Positions 1 to 8,767 are shown, counted from the first letter of the stretch. The stretch is DNA of 63,220 nucleotides from Ciceribacter ferrooxidans (GCF_004137355.1 NZ_SDVB01000050.1:1-63220); one strand, 5' to 3'. The notes: generated by a model from the sequence alone, not told the origin. Translations and numbers: made by a program.

Positions 1-596
1 CCTTCCTCCGCCGCGCACTCACCGATCCCGAGGCCGGCGGCTTTGCCGACCAGCACCGCGAGATCGAAGTCTGCGCGCTGCCGGGCGGGGAGGGGGAGGC
101 GGGGCGGCCGGCGAGCGTCAGGCGCAACCTCGCCGAATCGCCGCTCGGCCCGCTCGCCCGCCTGAAGGGTCGGGACGGCAGGCCCTTCCTCGATAAGCAG
201 GCGATCGAGGCGGGCGAGCGGCTCGCCGCCGATTTCCTCCGCGCCGGCCTGCAGCCGCGCATCACCTCCTCGTGGGAGCCGCGGCTTTCGAGCCGGGTCA
301 AGGGGGCGGCCGGCGGTGCTGCGGAGCTCGGCGACAGCGCCCTTGCCGCAAGGCGCCGGGTGACGGCGGCGGTCGAGGCCATGGGGCCGGAACTCGCGGG
401 CGTCGCGCTCGACGTCTGCTGCTTCATGAAGGGGCTGGAAACGGTGGAGCGCGAACGGCAATGGCCGGTGCGCTCGGCAAAGCTGATGCTGCGCGCCGCG
501 CTGATGGCGCTCGCCCGCCATTACGCCCCGCCGGCGGCTGCGGGACGGCACACCCGCCACTGGGGCGCGGAGGACTATCGTCCCGAGATCGGCTGA
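1..596 (+). CDS. DUF6456 domain protein, 3' part (5' end outside window)
   Basis: The open frame starts before the window and is read from base 3. About 197 residues are visible up to the TGA at 594-596. The C-terminal part reads as the DUF6456 domain: an 'NLAESPLGPLARLKG' segment, 'FLDKQAIEAGERLAADFLRAG', 'RITSSWEPR', then 'DVCCFMKGLETVERERQWP' and the end 'RHTRHWGAEDYRPEIG'. This family is common in Rhizobiales and often carries an N-terminal helix-turn-helix, which would lie outside this window. No biochemical function is established for the domain; a DNA-binding regulatory role is inference. A long repeat-filled gap follows, so it is probably the last gene of its transcript. Confidence 0.8.
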   Translation, partial: FLRRALTDPEAGGFADQHREIEVCALPGGEGEAGRPASVRRNLAESPLGPLARLKGRDGRPFLDKQAIEAGERLAADFLRAGLQPRITSSWEPRLSSRVKGAAGGAAELGDSALAARRRVTAAVEAMGPELAGVALDVCCFMKGLETVERERQWPVRSAKLMLRAALMALARHYAPPAAAGRHTRHWGAEDYRPEIG

Positions 597-639
597 GGAG
601 CGGTTCTGTTCGGGGTGCGGCTGTGGCTGAGCGAGGCCT

Positions 640-745
640 TCACCCCCCTCTGCCCTGCCGGCGTTCGTCGCTGCAATCGATTCACCGGATCGATTGCCCG
701 GCTTCGCCGACCGCTCCTCACCCCCCTCAAGGGGGGAGACCGGGA
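640..745. repeat. Rhizobial intergenic palindromic repeat (family B)
   Basis: The block opens with 'CCCCCCTCTGCCCTGCCGGC', contains a smaller hairpin around 'ATCGATTCACCGGATCGAT', and ends with 'CCCCCTCAAGGGGGGAGA'. The same composite recurs at about 9250-9355 and in other gaps of this window. It matches the general form of rhizobial mosaic repeats (RIME-like). It has no coding potential of its own. Confidence 0.75.
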
Positions 746-761
746 GGACACGCATCGCCTC

Positions 762-897
762 CGTCATGCCGGACTTGATCCGGCATCCAGCCGGCGAGCG
801 TCGGCGAGCCGAAAGATTGTATTTCGAGGAAGGCGAAGACGTCTCCCCGCGCGATCGACATCGCGCGACTGGATGCCGGGTCGAGCCCGGCATGACG
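762..897. repeat. Rhizobial palindromic repeat (family A), copy 1
   Basis: A 136-bp element starts with 'CGTCATGCCGG' and ends with the inverted form 'CCGGCATGACG'. Internal segments include 'GATCCGGCATCCAGCC' and 'GGCTGGATGCCGGG'-type arms and 'CGCGCGATCGACATCGCGCG'. Related copies are at 1032-1185, 8768-8897, 19169-19305 and 20806-20960. It is an intergenic, RIME-like, potentially cruciform element. Confidence 0.8.
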
Positions 898-1031
898 GTG
901 GTTGGGAGGGGCGCGCCCCTTACCTTCGCCCTTCACGCCCACCTCTCCCTTCGCTTCGTGCGGAAACGGCCGGCGCGGTGCCGCTTGCCGATCTCCCCCG
1001 CAAGAGGGAGTGGGCGGATATCCATCGTCTC

Positions 1032-1185
1032 CGTCATGCCCGTCCTCGGGTTAAACCCGAGGATGATCCGGCATCCAGCCGGCGAGCGTCGGCGAGCCGA
1101 AAGATTGTATTTCGAGGAAGGCGAAGACGTCTCCCCGCGCGATCGACATCGCGCGACTGGATGCCGGGTCGAGCCCGGCATGACG
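1032..1185. repeat. Rhizobial palindromic repeat (family A), copy 2
   Basis: This family-A element carries an additional inner palindrome, 'CCTCGGGTTAAACCCGAGG', near the left end. From 1065 to 1250 it is base-for-base identical to 777-962, including about 65 bp outside the palindromic core, so this pair is a recent duplication. No gene lies in 597-1444; the gap is filled by these repeats. Confidence 0.8.
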
Positions 1186-1271
1186 GTGGTTGGGAGGGGC
1201 GCGCCCCTTACCTTCGCCCTTCACGCCCACCTCTCCCTTCGCTTCGTGCGCTGCTCAAAATTCCTATGCAA

Positions 1272-1405
1272 TTGCCCTGCCCTTGTGGGGGAGATGCCCG
1301 GCAGGGCAGAGGGGGGTGAATCCTCAGTCTCGGTGTTGGCAGTGATCCCCCCTCATCCGCCTGCCGGCACCTTCTCCCCGCTCGCGGGGAGAAGGGACAA
1401 GCAGC
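1272..1405. repeat. Family B and D repeat fragments
   Basis: At 1272-1318 is 'CCCTTGTGGGGGAGATGCCC' followed by 'GGCAGGGCAGAGGGGGG', the family-B core. At 1350-1405 is a second type containing 'CTCATCCGCCTGCCGGCACC' followed by the hairpin 'TTCTCCCCGCTCGCGGGGAGAA'. The second type recurs near 13060-13105 and 19021-19075. Both are non-coding and sit immediately after the 3' end of sufE. Confidence 0.7.
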
Positions 1406-1444
1406 ACCGCGCCGAAGCAGACGAGCGGCGGCAGGGCCAAGCGA

Positions 1445-1879
1445 TCAGCGTCCGGGTGCGCCTTCCACCAGCGCCTGGGCGGCTTCCTCGCGGATGCGCT
1501 GGATCATCGAGCGCAGCCCGTTCGCCCGCTGGGCGGAGAGGTGCTCGATGAGGCCGATCTTGCCGAAGAGGTCGATCGCGTCGAACTTGACGATCTCGGA
1601 GGCGCGCTTGCCGGAATAGGCGGCGAGCACGATCGCCACCAGCCCGCGCACGATATGGGCGTCCGAATCGCCGGAGAACGCGATCACCGGGTCGTCGCCT
1701 TCGCCGACCCTGGTCACCAGCCAAACCTGGCTCGCGCAGCCCTTCACCTTGCGTTCGGCGGTCTTTTCCGCCTCCGGCAGGTCGGGCAGGGCCTTGCCGA
1801 GCTCGATGACGTAACGATAGCGGTCCTCCCAGTCGTCGAGGAAGGCGAAATCGTCGATCATGTCCTGCAGGGTGGTCAT
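1445..1879 (-). CDS. sufE: SufE family protein (sulfur transfer for Fe-S assembly)
   Basis: The 144-residue product starting 'MTTLQDMIDDFAFLDDWEDR' matches the SufE family in length and pattern. SufE accepts persulfide sulfur from the cysteine desulfurase SufS and passes it to the SufBCD scaffold in the cytoplasm. The acceptor cysteine is Cys48 in 'KVKGCASQVWLV', the conserved SufE position. An 'AYSGKRASEIV' segment and a C-terminal 'RANGLRSMIQRIR' helix also fit. The frame stays open upstream to 2005, but the ATG at 1879 gives the canonical N-terminus. No suf operon is visible nearby, so this is a stand-alone copy. Confidence 0.92.
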   Translation of the reverse strand: MTTLQDMIDDFAFLDDWEDRYRYVIELGKALPDLPEAEKTAERKVKGCASQVWLVTRVGEGDDPVIAFSGDSDAHIVRGLVAIVLAAYSGKRASEIVKFDAIDLFGKIGLIEHLSAQRANGLRSMIQRIREEAAQALVEGAPGR

Positions 1880-2073
1880 TCCCGGCTCCGTGCGTTGTCT
1901 CCTACCGATATAGGCGATCTCGGCGGTGAATTGAACTGTTGCGCTGCGGGAAAAGAAAAACGCGGCACCTTTTGAAGGGCACCGCGTCGGCCGAAAGGGG
2001 CACAAGTCGACAGTATGGCAGTATGGCAGTCATGGGGCCCGGGGCGGCAACCGCGCCGGGCGAGCTTTCAAAA

Positions 2074-2466
2074 TCAGGTGGCAGGCTTCGGCCGCGGCGT
2101 CGGTACGGCGCCTTCAGACGTGTTGACGGTGCCGGTCACGATGACGTCCGAGATGGCGTCGGCGGTTGCGGCGTCCTCGCTCTTGGCCTCGTCGCCGAAC
2201 TGGCGGTCGAGAAGCTGGTAGGCGACGAGGGCGCCTTCACGGGCCCGTTCGCCGAGGGCGGCGAAGGTTTCCGCACCCTTGACGCAGACATCCGGCTTCA
2301 CGCTGCAGATCTCGCTCACATAGGCATAGGCGTCGGTGGCCGCCGAGATCGCGTCGGCGACGTCGAGCGACGCGCCGGCATCCTGCGCCTCCGGCCGGGT
2401 GCCGAAATACGAGAGCAGCACCAGCACCATCGAAAACCAGAACGTTCCTTTGATCAGAAACCACAT
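2074..2466 (-). CDS. DUF5330 domain small membrane or secreted protein
   Basis: The product has 130 residues. It begins with an N-terminal hydrophobic segment ('FLIKGTFWFSMVLVLLSYF', residues 3-21) that is an uncleaved anchor or signal. A region of helices with two cysteines ('EICSVKPDVCVKGAE', around residues 53-67) follows, then a low-complexity tail rich in Thr and Pro. This pattern corresponds to DUF5330, a Rhizobiales family without known function. The paired cysteines after an exported segment suggest a periplasmic disulfide (inference). The gene is divergent from the histidine kinase at 2941, with which it shares a long gap. Confidence 0.75.
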   Translation of the reverse strand: MWFLIKGTFWFSMVLVLLSYFGTRPEAQDAGASLDVADAISAATDAYAYVSEICSVKPDVCVKGAETFAALGERAREGALVAYQLLDRQFGDEAKSEDAATADAISDVIVTGTVNTSEGAVPTPRPKPAT

Positions 2467-2940
2467 TGCGTTTTACCCGTCCGAGCATCACCGGTCCGTA
2501 CCGGCTGCCGGGTCCTTCCCGGCGTGTGAGGGGAGCCTATTCGCGGGGTGGTAATTTCGCTTTGCAAAACTCGCTCAGGTTTTCGGCGAAATTGACTAAA
2601 ATTCTAACGATCCGGCCCTCACGCACCATTTGCATCAAGTTTTAGCAATCGCCGTTAAGCATAAACAGGGGGTGGTTCCCCGAAATCCCGGCGATTTGCC
2701 GCGCGGCCTTCGGTCAAAAGTTAACGCGGCCCAGAAAATGCCGTAATTTCCGTCGCTTACGCCCCGTTAACCATGAATGCGAAAGCTTGGGCCCGGTGTT
2801 TCGGAATGGCGCAAACCGGGCCTTGCGAGGGGCCTTGCACCCCCTTGCTTTATCTTTTCCTTAAGCGCGCGGCGCCTATGGTCGGGGTGGTTCGAGAGTG
2901 CAAGCGTTCGCGGAAATTTGGCGTGCTGGTATTGAGTAAA
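2467..2940. other. Intergenic region between divergent genes
   Basis: This is a 474-bp gap lower in GC than its flanks, between the reverse-strand DUF5330 gene and the forward histidine kinase. It contains several TTAA-type words ('CCGTTAAGC' near 2652, 'GTTAACG' near 2721, 'CGTTAACC' near 2764), but none fits the TTAA-N7-TTAA CtrA box. The kinase reading frame is open back to an ATG at 2773, so part of the region could be coding if that start is used. No repeat or RNA gene was recognised. Confidence 0.5.
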
Positions 2941-4473
2941 ATGGCTGACATGACGGTGGCGGTGCTGCATGACGCGGCGCATGCCTGCCTTGCGCGTACC
3001 GGCGCCGGACGGTCCGTTGCAGCGGCCGACGTGGTGCTGCTGCGCCGCGTGATGCAGGCCTTCCTGCCGCTCGTTCCGGTTGTTCCCGCCGCACTCCTCT
3101 TCGTCGCCGGCCCGGCCGTCGCGCTGCCGCTCGGCTTCGCGCTGGTCCTCTCGCTCTTCCTTCTTGCAAGCGTCGTCGCCTTTGCCTTCGCCCGCGTGCC
3201 CGCCCGTCCGGGCGAGACGGCCGAAGCGTCCGCCGAGGACGGCTTCTCCGCCGATGCCTGCCCCGGCCTTCTCCTCCGGCTCGATGCCAAGGGCCTGGTG
3301 CGCGCCGCCGGCGGCCGCGACCGCGAGGTGTTCTTCTCTTTCCTCCGCGATCCGATCGACCGCCCCTTCGTCGAGCATGTCCATGTCTCCGACCGGCTCG
3401 GCTTCGTCGAGGCGCTCGCGGACCTGCGCGCCGGCGTCGATGCGGTGGCGATCGATCTTCGCCTCGACCGGCCGATGCTCGGGCTCGAACAGTCGCAATT
3501 CATGAACGTCCGCATGGACATGACCGCGGTGCGCGGCGCCGACGGTGCGCTTTCCGCCGTCCACGCCCAGATCCTCGACATCGCCGGCGAGATGCGCATC
3601 CGCGACGAGGCCCGCCGCATGGCCGGCGAGGCGGCCGACGCGCACGAGACGAAATCGCGCTTCCTCGCCGCCGTCAGCCACGAACTCAGGACGCCGCTCA
3701 ACGCCATCCTCGGTTTCTCCGACATCCTCGCGGGCGAGTATTTCGGCAAGCTCCAGAACGACCGCCAGCGCGAATATGTCGGCCTCATCCACCAGTCGGG
3801 CGCCCACCTGCTTTCGGTCGTCAACGCCATGCTCGACATGTCGAAGATCGAGGCCGGCCGCTACGAACTGACGCTCGAACCCTTCGCGATTGCCGAGACG
3901 ATCAGCCATTGCGAAAACATGCTGTCGCTGCAGGCAAAGACCCGCGGCGTGACGCTGACGAGCCGGCTCGGCCGCGGCCTCGGCGAGGTCGTCGCCGACG
4001 AGCGCGCGGTGCGCCAGGTCTTGATCAATCTGGTCGGCAATGCCATCAAGTTCACCGAAGCCGGCGGCGCGGTCACGATCGACGCGGGCATCGAGGGCGG
4101 CGAACTGAAGATCGTCGTCAGCGATACCGGCATCGGCATCGCGCCGGAAAAGCTGTCGCTGATCGGCAAGCCGTTCACCCAGATCCACGGCGAGCTCAAC
4201 CGCCGCTACGAGGGTTCGGGGCTCGGGCTGTCGCTGGTGAAGGGCCTGACGGCGCTGCATGGCGGCCGTTTCGAAATGACGAGCCGGCCGGGCGAGGGCA
4301 CCGTGGTGGCGGTTACGCTGCCGGCGGACGGCTCCGGTATCATCGCTGTCGGCGATACGGCCGGCGCAGACAACAGGGTGGACTTCCCGCCGCGGCTGAA
4401 GGCGGAGGATGCCGTGGCCGCGCGAACGAAGGACGAATGGGTGCATGACGAAGCGAAAGCGAAAATCGCCTGA
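2941..4473 (+). CDS. Membrane-bound sensor histidine kinase (DivJ/PleC/PdhS-like)
   Basis: About 510 residues from ATG 2941. Two hydrophobic stretches at roughly residues 40-85 form a membrane anchor, and a PAS-like region follows around 110-240. The dimerisation domain has the phospho-acceptor His247 in 'SHELRTPLNAILGFSDIL'. The ATPase domain shows an N box 'NLVGNAIKFTEAGG', a G1 box 'DTGIGIAP' and a G2 box 'GSGLGLSLVKGL'. The H-box and following helix resemble the alphaproteobacterial cell-cycle kinases of the DivJ/PleC/PdhS group. The partner regulator is not in the window. The start is uncertain: ATG 2773 and ATG 2878 are also in frame, and 2941 best precedes the membrane segments. Its stop overlaps the next gene, implying co-translation. 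Confidence 0.85.
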   Translation: MADMTVAVLHDAAHACLARTGAGRSVAAADVVLLRRVMQAFLPLVPVVPAALLFVAGPAVALPLGFALVLSLFLLASVVAFAFARVPARPGETAEASAEDGFSADACPGLLLRLDAKGLVRAAGGRDREVFFSFLRDPIDRPFVEHVHVSDRLGFVEALADLRAGVDAVAIDLRLDRPMLGLEQSQFMNVRMDMTAVRGADGALSAVHAQILDIAGEMRIRDEARRMAGEAADAHETKSRFLAAVSHELRTPLNAILGFSDILAGEYFGKLQNDRQREYVGLIHQSGAHLLSVVNAMLDMSKIEAGRYELTLEPFAIAETISHCENMLSLQAKTRGVTLTSRLGRGLGEVVADERAVRQVLINLVGNAIKFTEAGGAVTIDAGIEGGELKIVVSDTGIGIAPEKLSLIGKPFTQIHGELNRRYEGSGLGLSLVKGLTALHGGRFEMTSRPGEGTVVAVTLPADGSGIIAVGDTAGADNRVDFPPRLKAEDAVAARTKDEWVHDEAKAKIA

Positions 4474-5443
4474 GAGGAAGCCCGCGCGCCGCGCGCCGGG
4501 CTTCGCCTCGCGGGCTGCCGGCGCGCTCGCCGGTTTCGCGGCTCGCCATCCCGTTGGTGTCGGCGGGGCGGCGGCCTTTTGCGTCGTGTTCGGCATGATC
4601 GCCGCCAACGCGCTGTGGTATCAGCCGGGCGTCCATCCCTCGCCCTTCTGGCGCACCCGCGACAGGGCCGATTTCAACGCGCTCGCCGGGCTCACCCGCA
4701 ATCCGCTGATGGAAGATCCCGCGCGGGTCACGACCTTCCGCATCGAGCGGGCCGAGGAGCCGCAGGAGGGCGATGCCGCGGCCCCGGCCGAGGCCGCCAC
4801 GTCTGCGCCCGCGGTGAACGAGACGACCGCCGCCGTTCCCCCCGTTGATGCTGCGGCCGATACCGGCCTCGTGCGTTCCGTGCAGGAGGCGCTCGCCCGC
4901 CGCGGCTTCTACGACGGCACCGTCGACGGCGTGACCGGCCCGCGCACGGAAGCCGCGATCGCCGCCTTCCAGAAATCCGTCGCCATGCCGGCGGACGGGC
5001 GTCCGAGCCCGGAACTTCTCGCAGCCCTCACCGTCGAAAGCGGCGCCGTCGCCGTTCGTCCGGCCCAGCGCCCGGCCGGCGACATCTCGCCCGCAGCCGG
5101 CGAGGACCCGGTCGCCGCCGCAATCCGCAGCGCCGAGCGCACCGTCACCACCGTATCGGAAAAGCGCCGCAAGGCGCAGACGGAGGAGCGCGCCGTCGAG
5201 GCGGTGCTGCGGCCGGCAAAGGACATCCCGCAGGCAATCGCCGGCGGCGCCGACCCGAACCTGGTGATGGCGATCCAGCAGGGGCTGAGCAACATCGCCT
5301 ACAGCGACGTCAAGGTCGACGGCGTCGCAGGTGAGGAGACGCGGGCGGCGATCCGCCACTTCGAGCGCCACTACCGCCTGCCGGAAACCGGCGAGCCGAA
5401 CCCGGCGGTGCTGAAGAAGCTCAAGGACATCGGCGCGCTCTGA
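4445..5443 (+). CDS. Membrane-anchored protein with two peptidoglycan-binding domains
   Basis: 332 residues from ATG 4445, overlapping the kinase stop by 29 bp. A basic N-terminus ('MTKRKRKSPERKPARR') precedes one hydrophobic segment around residues 35-60. After an Ala/Pro/Glu-rich linker come two PG_binding_1-like repeats: 'VQEALARRGFYDGTVDGVTG' with 'RTEAAIAAFQK', and near the C-terminus 'IQQGLSNIAYSDVKVDGVAG' with 'ETRAAIRHFERHY'. The architecture suggests an inner-membrane protein reaching the cell wall. Co-transcription with the kinase suggests the two may link envelope state to signalling (inference). Confidence 0.88.
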   Translation: MTKRKRKSPERKPARRAPGFASRAAGALAGFAARHPVGVGGAAAFCVVFGMIAANALWYQPGVHPSPFWRTRDRADFNALAGLTRNPLMEDPARVTTFRIERAEEPQEGDAAAPAEAATSAPAVNETTAAVPPVDAAADTGLVRSVQEALARRGFYDGTVDGVTGPRTEAAIAAFQKSVAMPADGRPSPELLAALTVESGAVAVRPAQRPAGDISPAAGEDPVAAAIRSAERTVTTVSEKRRKAQTEERAVEAVLRPAKDIPQAIAGGADPNLVMAIQQGLSNIAYSDVKVDGVAGEETRAAIRHFERHYRLPETGEPNPAVLKKLKDIGAL

Positions 5444-5538
5444 TTGTGCCTGATCTTAGACTTTCGTCTATATGCGAATATTTGCAAAGCCTTAACCACG
5501 ATCTGCGATGATCCTCCGAATCTTGGGAGGGGTTTTCA

Positions 5539-6987
5539 ATGACCGTGTCGAATGCGCTCGCCGTGAGTGAAGAGCATGATGTGCGCGAGGAGGCTGCGGC
5601 GGACGCCGCCGTCCTCAAGCGGATCGTCTCCGAAATGGCCCGCGAGGCCTCCGAGCTCGGCATCGACCTCGTCGACATCGCCGGCGCGATCACCGACGTC
5701 GCGGCGATGTCGAAGCGCCATGCCGTGACCTTCGACGAGATCACCCGCACCGCCCTTTCGATCGCGGAAACCAACAATGCGGTCGCCTCCGCGCTCGGCG
5801 AAACCGACGCCACCGCCGGCGAGGCCCGCCGGATGCTGTCGGACTCGGCAGGCCGCATGACCGGCGCGGTCGGCAAGATCGACCAGATGGTCAACGCCTC
5901 GATGGAGATCAGCAGCGAGATCGGCACCTTCTCGCGCTCGCTCTCGGACGTCGACAAGGTGGCGACCGAGATCGGCACCATCGCCCGCCAGACGAACCTG
6001 CTCGCGCTCAACGCCGCGATCGAGGCGGCGCGCGCCGGCGAGGCCGGCAAGGGCTTTGCCGTCGTCGCCTCGGAAATCCGCGCGCTGGCGCTGCAGACCT
6101 CGCAGGCGACCGCCTCGATCCAGGCGATCCTCGACGACATCCGCAGCAAGATCGAGAAGCTCGCCACCGCCGGCAAGGGCGCCAGCGAGAGCGCGCTCGA
6201 CGTGCGCGAGACCTCGCAGGCGATGAACCAGTCCTTCGGCACCATGGAAGGCGTGATCACCCGCATCCTCGACAGTGCGTCGGTGATGGCGAAGACCACC
6301 GAGACGGTGAACGGCCAGTGCTCCGCCTTCGTCGTCACGCTCGGCGAGATGGCGGGCGAGGTCAGAAGCTCCGACGGCGCGCTGCAGGCCGCCGCCGCCC
6401 GCGTCGACAAGGTGGTGAACCTTTCCGAGACGCTGATCCAGCTCACCGCGAGCGCCGGCATCGAGACCGTCGACAGCGCCTGGATCCGCACCGCCCGCGG
6501 GGTGGCCGAAGGCATCTCGGCGGCCTTCGAGGAGGGCGTGCGCACCGGCCGCATCGCGATCGACGCGCTCTTCGACCGCCAGTACCGGCCGATCCCCGGC
6601 ACCGACCCGGTGCAGATGATGGCCCGCTTCACCGAATTCACCGACAGGGTGCTGCCGCCGATCCTCGAGCCGGTGCTCTCCTTGAGCGACCGCGTCGGCT
6701 TCTGCGCCGCCGTCGACGTCAACGGCTACCTGCCGACCCACAACCGCAAGTTCTCCGAGCCGCAGCGGCCGGGCGATGCGGTGTGGAACACCGCCAACTG
6801 CCGCAACCGCCGCATCTTCGCCGATCGCGTCGGCCTTGCCGCCGGCCGCTCGACGGCCCCCTTCCTCGTCCAGACCTACCGCCGCGACATGGGCGGCGGC
6901 AATTTCGTCGTGATGAAGGACATCTCCGCCCCGATCATGGTCTCCGGCCGCCACTGGGGCGGGTTGAGGCTGGCGGTCAGGGTGTGA
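5539..6987 (+). CDS. Cytosolic methyl-accepting chemotaxis receptor
   Basis: 482 residues with no signal or membrane segment, so a soluble transducer. The central coiled coil contains the conserved signalling hairpin '[20 protein letters not shown]' followed by '[14 protein letters not shown]' (about residues 150-190). Beyond it, residues 330-482 form a second domain with '[19 protein letters not shown]', '[11 protein letters not shown]' and '[16 protein letters not shown]', a pattern seen C-terminally in many alphaproteobacterial transducers and probably a Cache-like sensor. No CheR-binding pentapeptide is visible at the C-terminus. ATG 5539 follows 'GGGAGGGGTTTTCA', an acceptable ribosome site. 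No che genes are adjacent. Confidence 0.9.
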   Translation: MTVSNALAVSEEHDVREEAAADAAVLKRIVSEMAREASELGIDLVDIAGAITDVAAMSKRHAVTFDEITRTALSIAETNNAVASALGETDATAGEARRMLSDSAGRMTGAVGKIDQMVNASMEISSEIGTFSRSLSDVDKVATEIGTIARQTNLLALNAAIEAARAGEAGKGFAVVASEIRALALQTSQATASIQAILDDIRSKIEKLATAGKGASESALDVRETSQAMNQSFGTMEGVITRILDSASVMAKTTETVNGQCSAFVVTLGEMAGEVRSSDGALQAAAARVDKVVNLSETLIQLTASAGIETVDSAWIRTARGVAEGISAAFEEGVRTGRIAIDALFDRQYRPIPGTDPVQMMARFTEFTDRVLPPILEPVLSLSDRVGFCAAVDVNGYLPTHNRKFSEPQRPGDAVWNTANCRNRRIFADRVGLAAGRSTAPFLVQTYRRDMGGGNFVVMKDISAPIMVSGRHWGGLRLAVRV

Positions 6988-6991
6988 GGGG

Positions 6992-7378
6992 TCAGGCCCG
7001 AATTGCCTGCCGTTTGTCTGAGGGACTGGCTTCGGCGCGATGAGGTCGCCCGGCGCGCGCGAGCTTTTCCTCGATCGCGTGGCCGATCCAGCCGTTGAGA
7101 GATAGCCCCTCTGCTGCGGCGTTCATCGCGGCACGCTTGTGCAGATCGGGCGAGATCCGCACATTGAAGCTGCCCTTGTAGGGCTTCGCCGGTTCGCGGC
7201 CTTCTTCCTCGCAGTCCGCGAGGTAGGCGTCGATGAGGTCACGGGCGACCGCCTCGGCTTCGCTCGCGCGGTCGCATTCGGCGACCAGCACGTCGTCGAT
7301 ATGAAGCACCTTGACGAAGAGCGAGCCGTCATCGAACTCGACGGACGCCTGATAGCCCTTGTAAATGATTGTTTTCAT
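6992..7378 (-). CDS. hicB: HicB-type antitoxin
   Basis: 128 residues. The N-terminal partial RNase H-like fold ('YKGYQASVEFDDGSLFVKV', residues 5-23) is followed by a C-terminal ribbon-helix-helix region ('GSFNVRISPDLHKRAAMNAA' and 'LSLNGWIGHAIEEKL'). This is the usual architecture of RHH-containing HicB antitoxins. HicB neutralises HicA and represses the shared promoter. The gene follows hicA with a 4-bp ATGA overlap, so translation is coupled and the toxin gene is first, the typical hicAB order. Confidence 0.9.
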   Translation of the reverse strand: MKTIIYKGYQASVEFDDGSLFVKVLHIDDVLVAECDRASEAEAVARDLIDAYLADCEEEGREPAKPYKGSFNVRISPDLHKRAAMNAAAEGLSLNGWIGHAIEEKLARAGRPHRAEASPSDKRQAIRA

Positions 7379-7626
7379 ATCAAATCCTGCTCGATCAGCT
7401 GCTCGCGTATCTGCCTGACCATATACGGTTTTATCTCGTTTCCGGGGTGGGGTTCATGCAGGCGGATGATCTGTTTCGTGGAGGAATGGACGAACTTCCG
7501 TCTCGATCCTCCGCCAGCGTCTTTTTCCTCGAAGCCGAGATTTGCGAGCATCCGTACAAGCTCCCTGTAAGGAAACGGTCCTCGGCACGCCTTGAAGTCC
7601 TCGACAAGCCTATCTCCGCGCGACAT
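7375..7626 (-). CDS. hicA: HicA-type mRNA interferase toxin
   Basis: 83 residues, basic, a dsRNA-binding-like fold. Conserved HicA features are the helix 'RELVRMLANLGFEEKDAG', the strand 'GSRRKFVHSS' carrying the conserved histidine (His46), and the C-terminal 'HPGNEIKPYMVRQIREQL'. HicA toxins cleave mRNA when free of HicB. The pair lies alone between a chemotaxis receptor and DUF1491, as expected for a mobile toxin-antitoxin cassette. It is slightly longer than the minimal 60-residue HicA and keeps an N-terminal helix. Confidence 0.9.
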   Translation of the reverse strand: MSRGDRLVEDFKACRGPFPYRELVRMLANLGFEEKDAGGGSRRKFVHSSTKQIIRLHEPHPGNEIKPYMVRQIREQLIEQDLI

Positions 7627-7922
7627 GTCTTCTCGCCGAAATTTTACGCCGTTTCGATGCGGCAGTGCAACTGAAATATAGTCGCATTCGGTGGCCGTTC
7701 ATATGAGATAAGTTTCCGAAACATTCAAACCGGTGGCTGCGTGGCCAATGTTTGAGATGGTTGCGCAACGCAAGATTGCAGTCAAGGGTAGAGCTCTGTG
7801 TGTCACGCTCCGCTCGTGTTGGTCCGAGCATTCTTCACCAAGTTTCCGGAGCATGGTTTGACGCACGCAGCCACCTCCTCTCCCCCATTCCCTTCTCTCC
7901 CCGCTTGCCCTATGACGCGCGG

Positions 7923-8270
7923 ATGCGTCTTCGTTCCGACATCTTCGTCTCCGCGCTCGTCCGCCGCGTGTTTTCGTCCGGCGGGTTTGCCGCCGTCGCC
8001 CGCAAGGGCGCGGAGGAGGCGGGCGCGATCTACGTGCGCCAGCGCTTTCGCGACGGGCTCGAAACGCTCTATGGCCCGGCGCCGCAGAGCCTGATGGCCG
8101 AGGAGGGGCGCGACGACCGCGGCTTCGAGGTGCGGCTGATGCGCGTCGAGGCGGGCGAGGTCGACGCGCTGCTTGCGCGCGAGGGCCGCTTCGACCCCGA
8201 TTACTGGGTGGTGGAACTCGAAACCGACGACCTCGACGGCGTGCTGCCCATCGCCGGCGGCGAGGGGTAG
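7923..8270 (+). CDS. DUF1491 family protein
   Basis: 115 residues from ATG 7923 ('MRLRSDIFVSALVRRVFSSG'). The family pattern continues with 'GAIYVRQRFRDGLETLYGP' and ends 'DYWVVELETDDLDGVLP'. DUF1491 proteins are small and confined largely to Alphaproteobacteria, with no known function. The frame is open upstream to 7752, but the family starts at this methionine. The 296-bp gap before it (7627-7922) is moderately AT-rich, carries the hicA upstream region, and shows no other feature. Confidence 0.85.
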   Translation: MRLRSDIFVSALVRRVFSSGGFAAVARKGAEEAGAIYVRQRFRDGLETLYGPAPQSLMAEEGRDDRGFEVRLMRVEAGEVDALLAREGRFDPDYWVVELETDDLDGVLPIAGGEG

Positions 8271-8283
8271 GCGAGGGGCGTCC

Positions 8284-8604
8284 TCAGCCCCGCGGGCGCT
8301 TCGGCGCGACCGTCTCCCACGCCTTGCTGAGGAGATCTGCGACATCCGCCGGCTCGGCGCTCGCGTAGTGCAGCACCGTCCAGCCCTTGAGACCCCAGGC
8401 GCCGGGAACCGGCGAAAGCAGGCCGGGTGCTGCCGCGACGGCGAGCGCCTGCCGGTCGGGGGTAAGCTTCAGCACCACCTCGCCCGGCCGCGGCAGGGTG
8501 GCGAAGACTTTGTTGCGCAAGCGAAAATCGCGTTTGCCGAAATGGGCGCTCTCCTCCGCCTCGGGCAGCGACAGCGCAAGAGCGGCAACCTCGTCCTCGG
8601 TCAT
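8284..8604 (-). CDS. MmcQ/YjbR family protein
   Basis: 106 residues. The YjbR/MmcQ (CyaY-like fold) pattern is clear: 'ALSLPEAEESAHFGKRDFRL', 'KVFATLPRPGEVVLKLTPD' and the ending 'WTVLHYASAEPADVADLL' with 'SKAWETVAPK'. These small proteins are annotated as putative DNA-binding, but the role is unproven. The gene converges with DUF1491, only 13 bp separating the stops. Confidence 0.88.
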   Translation of the reverse strand: MTEDEVAALALSLPEAEESAHFGKRDFRLRNKVFATLPRPGEVVLKLTPDRQALAVAAAPGLLSPVPGAWGLKGWTVLHYASAEPADVADLLSKAWETVAPKRPRG

Positions 8605-8675
8605 GACGGTCTCCTTCCTCCCCGCGCGAGGATAGGGGAGAGTGGGAGGCGGGACAATGGATAGGAAAATAATCC

Positions 8676-8704
8676 TTGACGACGTGACGGTCGTTTGCTA
8701 GTCT
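8676..8704 (+). promoter_or_regulatory. Sigma-70-like promoter without an intact gene
   Basis: TTGACG (8676-8681) and TAGTCT (8699-8704) are separated by exactly 17 bp. An ATG follows at 8711, but its frame runs after about 20 codons into the family-A repeat at 8768. This looks like the promoter and first codons of a gene whose body is gone, or the promoter of a short transcript. Confidence 0.45.
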
Positions 8705-8767
8705 TTTGTCATGGTCGAAGAGGTGCGGCCGGGGTGGCCCGGTGGTGCCCTTGGCGCAAAAGGTCGC

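Noticed and set aside
272-778. A 168-codon forward frame at the window start
   Set aside because: It overlaps the DUF6456 gene in another frame and runs into repeat DNA.
2640-2775. TTAA-containing words considered as CtrA boxes upstream of the histidine kinase
   Set aside because: None has the TTAA-N7-TTAA spacing.
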